From JAUIAI01 sp049680625 (GTDB taxonomy: Bacteria; Pseudomonadota; Gammaproteobacteria; Burkholderiales; Burkholderiaceae_E): a stretch of DNA of 64,000 nt. The stretch spans positions 7,547 through 71,546 of the forward strand of contig JBAUID010000072.1 in NCBI GenBank assembly GCA_049680625.1, in the 5' to 3' direction. Of the stretch, positions 59,050 through 64,000 are shown one piece after another (the stretch's first letter is position 1; every line of letters starts with the position of its first letter). The notes beneath the pieces were generated by a model that worked only from the letters and a program-made list of their open reading frames with translations, searched no databases and was not told the DNA's origin. The position numbers and the translations under genes are program-made.

Positions 59050-60351
59050 ATGGGGATTGGCTCACTTGGCATGCTCCTGGGGTTGGTTCTGCTACTGATA
59101 CTTGCCAGTGGTTTTTGGGTTGGTATGGCATTGTTTGCGGTTGGCCTGTTCGCGATCTCTGCCTTCTCATCGTCGCCGGCCGGTCCGATCATGGCCACTA
59201 CCAGTTGGGGGCAGTCGTGGTCCTGGTCACTAACCGCACTACCGCTATTTATATGGATGGGTGAAATTCTGTTTCGCACCCGTCTGGCCGAGGATATGTT
59301 CAGCGGTCTTGCGCCATGGATGACACGGATTCCTGGCCGGTTGATGCATGTCAACGTAGTTGGTTCCGGTATCTTTGCAGCCGTATCGGGTTCTTCGGCG
59401 GCAACAACTGCGACCATCGGCCGAATCACGATTCCCGAGTTGAAAAAGCGCGGTTACGACGAGCGTATGGTACTGGGAACGCTAGCGGGCTCAGCAACCC
59501 TGGGGTTGTTGATACCACCATCGATCATCCTGATTGTGTATGGCGTCGCAGCCGATGTCTCAATCAGCCGATTGTTTCTGGCTGGCGTGATTCCGGGCCT
59601 GGTACTCATCAGTTTGTTTATGGCCACGATCATTATCTGGTCGTGGCTCAATCCGTCCAAAGTGCCGCCACCAGAACCTGCTATCAGCCTTGGGCAACGC
59701 TTGCGGGCCGCTGCCAATCTGTTGCCGATTATCGGTTTGATCATTGGTGTCATCGGATCAATCTATGCCGGTATCGCCACGGCAACCGAAGCCGCTGCGG
59801 TTGGTGTGGCCGGCGCGCTGTTGCTGTCAACCGTAACGGGTTCAATGACCTGGGAGAATTTCAAGGCCAGCCTCATGGGTGCAACCTGCACATCGTGCAT
59901 GATTGCCTTCATTCTGGCCGGCGCTGCCTTCCTGTCTGTTGCGATGGGATTTACGGGTATCCCGCGGGAACTCGCCGCCTGGATCAAAGACCTCGAACTG
60001 AGCCCGATCATGCTGCTGGTTGCGTTGACCCTTTTCTTTGCCGTGCTGGGCTGCTTTCTGGACGGGATATCAATTGTTGTACTGACGGTTGCCGTCATCA
60101 TGCCGATGGTCGAAGCTGCCGGAATTGACCTGATCTGGTTTGGTATCTTTATTGTTGTCGTTGTTGAAATGTCTCAGATTACGCCACCCATAGGGTTGAA
60201 TTTATTCGTCATTCAATCGCTTACCGGGCGCGATTTACTCTACCTGGCCCGTGCGGCGCTACCATTCTTCATGGTCATGGTAGTGATGGTGGCTTTGCTG
60301 ATTGTCGTGCCAGAGCTGGCCACGTGGTTGCCCAATACGATGACCCGCTAG
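59050..60351 (+). CDS. dctM: TRAP transporter large permease DctM
   Basis: The 433-residue translocating subunit of the TRAP importer, with 11 or 12 membrane helices. Family motifs are VSGSSAATTATIGRITIPELKKRGY, the GSATLGLLIPPSIILIVYGV segment, and the end VVEMSQITPPIGLNLFVIQSLTG. It works by sodium-driven uptake with DctP and DctQ. The segment ITPPIGLNLFV matches the same part of the DctM remnant near 37.0 kb (SPTVGLNLFV), but the two are not close copies. It ends the operon; the next gene starts 36 nt on. Confidence 0.94.
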   Translation: MGIGSLGMLLGLVLLLILASGFWVGMALFAVGLFAISAFSSSPAGPIMATTSWGQSWSWSLTALPLFIWMGEILFRTRLAEDMFSGLAPWMTRIPGRLMHVNVVGSGIFAAVSGSSAATTATIGRITIPELKKRGYDERMVLGTLAGSATLGLLIPPSIILIVYGVAADVSISRLFLAGVIPGLVLISLFMATIIIWSWLNPSKVPPPEPAISLGQRLRAAANLLPIIGLIIGVIGSIYAGIATATEAAAVGVAGALLLSTVTGSMTWENFKASLMGATCTSCMIAFILAGAAFLSVAMGFTGIPRELAAWIKDLELSPIMLLVALTLFFAVLGCFLDGISIVVLTVAVIMPMVEAAGIDLIWFGIFIVVVVEMSQITPPIGLNLFVIQSLTGRDLLYLARAALPFFMVMVVMVALLIVVPELATWLPNTMTR

Positions 60352-60386
60352 TGGTATCGAAAAATCAATGATCGATCAGGTCAACT

Positions 60387-61025
60387 ATGACTGAACATAT
60401 CGCAGACCCGGCAATTGCCGGGCAAGATTGGTTGTTCACCCGGTTTGTGTCTCGCTGCGAGAGGGCGGTTGCACAATTGGGCAATACGGTGAGCACTCGC
60501 GACCTGGTCGCAACATATGTTTCCCAGCTTGCCCGTGACTGGACGATGCCCGACCGTGTTTATCGTGAATTGCAACCCGGCATGCCGTATTCGTCGTACC
60601 AGCTCTATCTGAACCAGTCGTCAGGCCTGTCTGTGATTCTGGATATCTTTGCGCCTGGGCAGTTGGCGCCAATTCACAACCATTGCTGTTGGGGTGTGTT
60701 CGCCTGTCTTGAAGGTGAAGAGCTTGAACGCTTGTATGATGTACCAGCTGATCTGTCGAGCCCCCCGCTTCAGATTACTTGTGCTTGTAATAAACCGGGT
60801 AACGTCAGCGTCGCTGATGCAGATCGCCATGCGTTTCATCAAGTTGAATGTGTCGGTGATGAGCCGGCAATAAGTCTTCACGTTTACGGCGCAGATCTGA
60901 AACGACTCGAGCGAGACCGGTGGGATAGTCACTCGGAAAGTTATGTCAGGTTTTGCAGCGGATCGTTTGCCGCACCCGAACAGCCGGCCCACTACCTCAC
61001 TGTCATTGGTTTGGCCTCAGTGTGA
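60387..61025 (+). CDS. Cysteine dioxygenase-like cupin protein
   Basis: A 212-residue protein of the cysteine dioxygenase superfamily. The iron site would be His97 and His99 in LAPIHNHCCWGVFACLEGEELE, then His151 in DRHAFHQVEC, with AISLHVYGADL holding the conserved Tyr167. It lacks the usual cysteine of the Cys-Tyr cofactor by eye, as most bacterial members do. The family oxidises cysteine, 3-mercaptopropionate or related thiols to the sulfinic acid. It follows the TRAP genes by 36 nt on the same strand, so the importer may bring in a sulfur-containing acid. This is an inference. Confidence 0.8.
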   Translation: MTEHIADPAIAGQDWLFTRFVSRCERAVAQLGNTVSTRDLVATYVSQLARDWTMPDRVYRELQPGMPYSSYQLYLNQSSGLSVILDIFAPGQLAPIHNHCCWGVFACLEGEELERLYDVPADLSSPPLQITCACNKPGNVSVADADRHAFHQVECVGDEPAISLHVYGADLKRLERDRWDSHSESYVRFCSGSFAAPEQPAHYLTVIGLASV

Positions 61026-61104
61026 TCAATCGACAAAACCGCACACGGAGCGAAATGAATTGGTGCTATCCAATCGCACAACATGATGGCGGGCGGATAA
61101 CATC

Positions 61105-62295
61105 GTGGCAACTTTCAAAAACCCAATAAGTACTGCCACGCGCCCGCCTGTCTGGCTACTGGCCATCTGCGCTGCTATCGGCCCAATGGCCGTAACCATA
61201 GCGTTGCCCGCAAACACGCAAATCATGCAGGACTTTGATACGCAATACGGTATCGCCCAACTGATGCTGACGGTGTATCTGGGCTGCATGGGGTGTGCAC
61301 TATTGTTTACTGGCAATCTGTCGGATCGTTTTGGCAGGCGCCCTGTAATGATTATTGGCATGGGCGTATTTGCACTCGGGTCATTGCTGACCGCGGTCAG
61401 TCCCAGTCTCGAATTAATGTTGTTTGGCCGCGCCATTCAGGGATTCGGCGCAGCAACCGGACAATCCCTGGCGCGCGCCATCGTGCGAGATTTATACGGT
61501 CGTGACAAAGCGGCCAGCATGATTGGCTACATCACGATGGCAACATTGGTGGCGCCAATGCTGGGTCCGGGGGTTGGCGGCTTACTGACCGAATGGATGA
61601 GTTGGCGATACATTTTTGTACTGTTGGCCGCGCTGGCAACAGCAACCATCATTCTGACCTGGCGTTATATGCCAGAAACAGCGCAGGTCAGCATCCATCA
61701 AAAGCCGCGACTAATACCCAGCGCAATAGTGCTTGCCCGCCTCTTGAGTTACCGCGCCTACACATTTGTTCTGATTTTTGCGACCGGCATTTACTGGGCG
61801 TTTCAGGCAGGCGCCCCGTATCTGATCATGGAAGTCATGCGGCGCTCCCCCGCTGAGTACGGTATGTACTTTTTCTTCACTGCAATCGGATACGCCTCTG
61901 GGAATTTCTTGTCCGGGCGTTATTCCGAACGGGCTGGTACAGACCGGATGCTGCTTCTAGCGTTAATACCACTGGCCCTGGGGATAATCTTATTTTGGGT
62001 TTTTGCGGACACGCCGCACCCGATGGCATTGTTTGGCCCCATGTTTTTATTGACGATCAGCAACGGGATGACAGTGCCCAGCGCAACCGCCGGTGCATTA
62101 AGCGCCAGGCCGGAACTGGCCGGAACAGCGGCAGGCTTAACCGGTTTCCTGCAAATTGGTATTGGGGCCCTCATTACCTTGCTGGTTGGTTTCATTCAGA
62201 ACGGATTTTTCTGGCCGCTACTGACGGTTGTGACTGTATGTGGGCTGTTAAGCACGGGTGGCGTCGTTTCAGGACGCCGAAAAAACCCAGACTGA
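61105..62295 (+). CDS. MFS transporter, Bcr/CflA drug exporter type
   Basis: A 396-residue, 12-helix inner-membrane transporter. The DHA1 motif A is FTGNLSDRFGRRPVMIIG; ARAIVRDLYGRDKAASMIGYITMATLVAPMLGPGVGGLL is the antiporter motif C region, seen here as APMLGPGVGGLL. It is in the bicyclomycin/chloramphenicol-resistance (Bcr/CflA) group of proton-driven exporters. The GTG start at 61105 gives a short leader before PPVWLLAICAAIG. No regulator is adjacent. The substrate is unknown. Confidence 0.88.
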   Translation: MATFKNPISTATRPPVWLLAICAAIGPMAVTIALPANTQIMQDFDTQYGIAQLMLTVYLGCMGCALLFTGNLSDRFGRRPVMIIGMGVFALGSLLTAVSPSLELMLFGRAIQGFGAATGQSLARAIVRDLYGRDKAASMIGYITMATLVAPMLGPGVGGLLTEWMSWRYIFVLLAALATATIILTWRYMPETAQVSIHQKPRLIPSAIVLARLLSYRAYTFVLIFATGIYWAFQAGAPYLIMEVMRRSPAEYGMYFFFTAIGYASGNFLSGRYSERAGTDRMLLLALIPLALGIILFWVFADTPHPMALFGPMFLLTISNGMTVPSATAGALSARPELAGTAAGLTGFLQIGIGALITLLVGFIQNGFFWPLLTVVTVCGLLSTGGVVSGRRKNPD

Positions 62296-62439
62296 ACTTG
62301 CGCAGCGCAGGCACGACCAGTTGTGTCACCGTACCGTTGGCTGATCCAGCCAATCTGCTCGATGATGGCCTGCCCGTAACCATTCATCTGGGCTACGCGG
62401 CAGTTTGAAACTCGTGCATGTCGCGGTTTGAACCGCGCC

Positions 62440-62817
62440 TCAGTAGCCGGTTGGACGTCCGGCAATGACCGGCAGGTCGCCGTCACTGATCAGAGCCCAA
62501 ATCACGCGGGCGATCGACTCAGAGGCGATCACGGTTTCATTGTTTTTGCTCTTGACAAGTTTTTCGCGCAATTCGCTGCGTACTTCGGGAAGGCCGGTGA
62601 GTTCAAAAATTACGTTGATTTTCTCTCCCATCGCAACAATGTCATCCAGGGTGCTGACCCGGATTCCGGATTTCTGCGCCAATTGACGCCCCGGCGTGTC
62701 TGCCGCTTCCGCCACGCAAACAAGCTCAATGTCACTGTTCAGGTTGGCAATAATCTGGCGCAGGAAAGCCGAGCCAATGCGTCCTAGTCCAATAATTGCA
62801 ATTCGCTGTTTTTCCAT
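62440..62817 (-). CDS. Short NAD(P)-binding Rossmann protein
   Basis: A 125-residue protein that is only the N-terminal Rossmann half of a dehydrogenase-like fold. It has KQRIAIIGLGRIGSAFLRQI, seen here as IAIIGLGRIGSAFLR, then VCVAEAADTPG (acidic residue for the ribose) and VIFELTGLPEVRSELRE. It resembles the first domain of homoserine- or acetaldehyde-dehydrogenase-type proteins, but no catalytic domain follows. It may be a stand-alone redox sensor or a trimmed gene. The end VIAGRPTGY is not obviously cut. It is on its own between the exporter and rne. Confidence 0.65.
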   Translation of the reverse strand: MEKQRIAIIGLGRIGSAFLRQIIANLNSDIELVCVAEAADTPGRQLAQKSGIRVSTLDDIVAMGEKINVIFELTGLPEVRSELREKLVKSKNNETVIASESIARVIWALISDGDLPVIAGRPTGY

Positions 62818-63130
62818 TTGGGTGTGTATTAGGTTCGTTACGTTATGAATTTTCCGGCGGCGAAAAACATAGCCAGTGGTTACGAACCAAGCTTAACGAA
62901 GACTGGTGAAAACGAATTGTTCGATCAAATGAGGTTCTTCGGTCTTAACTGGCGGATCGATGTACAGACAAGCCTGTGGTCGCCTCGGCAATTGAGCACA
63001 GCTGGGCAATCAAGCGCACCGAATCAACGCAACCAGATAAGTGCTCAGATTTTACTGGTAGATAAAACAACGGCTGCCAATTGGCAGCCGTTGGAGGTGA
63101 CGCAGGTTTCAAGTACTTTATAGCAGTCGC
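62818..63130. other. Intergenic region downstream of rne
   Basis: The 313-bp gap between the rne 3' end and the Rossmann gene start holds the rne terminator (63068-63093). The frame at 62845-63123 has no family and runs through the terminator, so I do not call it. Confidence 0.55.
63068..63093 (-). terminator. Rho-independent terminator of rne
   Basis: A perfect 26-bp palindrome (half-site CAACGGCTGCCAA) 37 nt past the rne stop. Read on the minus strand it folds to an 11-bp stem with an AATT loop and is followed by TTTTATC. Confidence 0.82.
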
Positions 63131-64000
63131 TTACACTGACGAATCCGCTTGTCCGGACTCTTTCGGGCCGGTTTCGACTTGTTGTAATGGTGCAGCGACG
63201 ACATCGGCCTTTGGACGGCGTCTGCGCGGCGGCCGTGGCGGCCGGGGTGACTTGACTGGCTCGGGGTGATCCACGGGTTTAACCGTTGTTTGCACCCATT
63301 CCAGGCCGGCACCTGCTACCACTTTGTTCAGATCTTCCGGTGCTACCGTATCAGGTTTGACGGCTATCGGTGTGGCAGGCGGCACTGGCGGTTCTGCAGG
63401 CACTGTTGACTGCGCGATTGGTGATTCTGGGGCCGGCTCAGTAACCTGGGCTGGACGGTCGGGCTTGGGCTCAGGCTGCGAGACCTTCGCAGCAGTCGTA
63501 TTCGCATCATCGACGTCTCCTGTGTCAGCATCGTGACTGGCTGCAACACCTGGTGTCGTGGCAGTCCCGGCGGCTAGCTCACCGATAGCAGCGGCAGCCG
63601 TCACCGATCCGGCTGCAATTGCCGGCGCAGTGGCTTCGTCAGATCCACCTACCGGGGCAGGGTTCGCACCGGGCTGGTCAACTGATGAGTTCACCGCGTC
63701 GTTCGACGTCGCCGACGCTTGCGCGGGGTGAGAGTGGTCCGCCCGCGGTGTACGCGGCGAGCGCGCCGGGCGGGCAGGGCGTGCGCTTACAGAGGTCTCG
63801 GCGCTCGCGTCACTTTCCTGACTGGCCGGAGCGGGCGAGTTTTCCAGGTCATTGGTGCTTGCCATACCTGGCGAATCAGATGGCCGCCCTGATGGATCTT
63901 TGTCAGACTGGGCGTTCCGGTCCGAAGTTGTGGACGCATCGTTGTCGTCGGAATCGGTTGAACTGACCTGCGACCCATCACCCTGACTACCGGTGCGCCG
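63131..64000 (-). CDS. rne: Ribonuclease E, C-terminal region (partial)
   Basis: The frame is open from the right edge to the stop at 63131, giving 289 residues of the disordered tail of RNase E. It is Pro/Ala/Ser-rich with Arg clusters, such as SARPARPARSPRTPRAD and SPRPPRPPRRRRPKAD, which bind RNA. The end has EDLNKVVAGAGLEWVQTTV, a helix found at the C-terminus of many RNase E proteins, and APLQQVET. The tail is where degradosome partners dock. The catalytic half is beyond the window. The frame track Met at 63865 is internal. Confidence 0.85.
   Translation of the reverse strand, partial: RRTGSQGDGSQVSSTDSDDNDASTTSDRNAQSDKDPSGRPSDSPGMASTNDLENSPAPASQESDASAETSVSARPARPARSPRTPRADHSHPAQASATSNDAVNSSVDQPGANPAPVGGSDEATAPAIAAGSVTAAAAIGELAAGTATTPGVAASHDADTGDVDDANTTAAKVSQPEPKPDRPAQVTEPAPESPIAQSTVPAEPPVPPATPIAVKPDTVAPEDLNKVVAGAGLEWVQTTVKPVDHPEPVKSPRPPRPPRRRRPKADVVAAPLQQVETGPKESGQADSSV

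Noticed and set aside
62845..63123. A 92-codon plus-strand frame between the Rossmann gene and rne
   Set aside because: It reads through the rne terminator palindrome and matches nothing.

Overview
The window is a chromosomal segment of a Gram-negative proteobacterium. ParC and ParE have the architecture typical of beta- and some gammaproteobacteria. There is a roughly 1,600-residue proteobacterial NAD-glutamate dehydrogenase, TRAP and Liv-type transporters, lipid A-modifying enzymes, several predicted lipoproteins and the disordered tail of RNase E. Genes sit tightly packed on both strands, with many TGATG, ATGA or GTGA stop/start overlaps. I see no phage, plasmid, integrase, transposase, rRNA, tRNA or CRISPR. 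The exact lineage cannot be fixed from the sequence alone.

Layout. 0-2.9 kb (minus): a Liv/Urt-type ABC importer (Tat-exported binding protein, LivH- and LivM-type permeases, the last cut by the window edge). 3.2-8.7 kb: an unknown conserved lipoprotein, divergent from a hydantoinase/oxoprolinase pair (hyuA-hyuB). 8.9-15.5 kb (plus): parE-parC-metallo-beta-lactamase lipoprotein-3-hydroxyisobutyryl-CoA hydrolase, overlapping head to tail and closed by a bidirectional terminator. 15.6-24.5 kb: a DUF937 protein, NAD-GDH, a cupin and 2-hydroxyacid dehydrogenase pair, and DUF1415. 24.7-31.4 kb (plus): a Lon-like protease with a UspA-like partner, htpG behind a sigma32-like promoter, a uracil/hypoxanthine-DNA glycosylase and a spermidine-synthase-like protein. 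31.5-37.2 kb: transglutaminase, then a gene graveyard (DedA, GH16 and possible outer-membrane remnants, DUF1127), an intact amidohydrolase and a CobW-like GTPase, then a collapsed TRAP operon. 37.4-42 kb: a lone GspE/PilB ATPase and a moxR-SMR-coxE cluster. 42.2-47 kb: two small c-type cytochromes and a molybdenum-cofactor/formate-dehydrogenase-maturation cluster (moaA-fdhD-mobA-moeA). 47-49 kb: a DUF1059 protein and an acyl-CoA dehydrogenase with a thioesterase. 49-52.7 kb (minus): a LacI regulator downstream of an lpxE-eptA lipid A pair. 53-57 kb: a FecCD/ATPase importer without a binding protein, facing a ChaN-like haem/iron protein, then a PanE-like reductase. 57.5-62.3 kb (plus): an intact TRAP operon followed by a cysteine-dioxygenase-like enzyme and a Bcr/CflA-type exporter. 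62.4-64 kb (minus): a short Rossmann protein and the 3' end of rne.

The most informative oddities are the two decay zones on either side of an intact amidohydrolase-CobW pair. In one, an internal deletion has fused the first helix of a DctQ to the C-terminus of a DctM, with a nonsense codon as well. Others are an EF-hand-like loop at the ParC N-terminus, a CobW-family GTPase lacking a normal NKxD motif, an SMR exporter inserted between moxR and coxE, a GntR-type operator upstream of the LacI gene, and several short tandem repeats at gene ends, one of them coding. I found no clearly undescribed multi-gene defence or mobile system.
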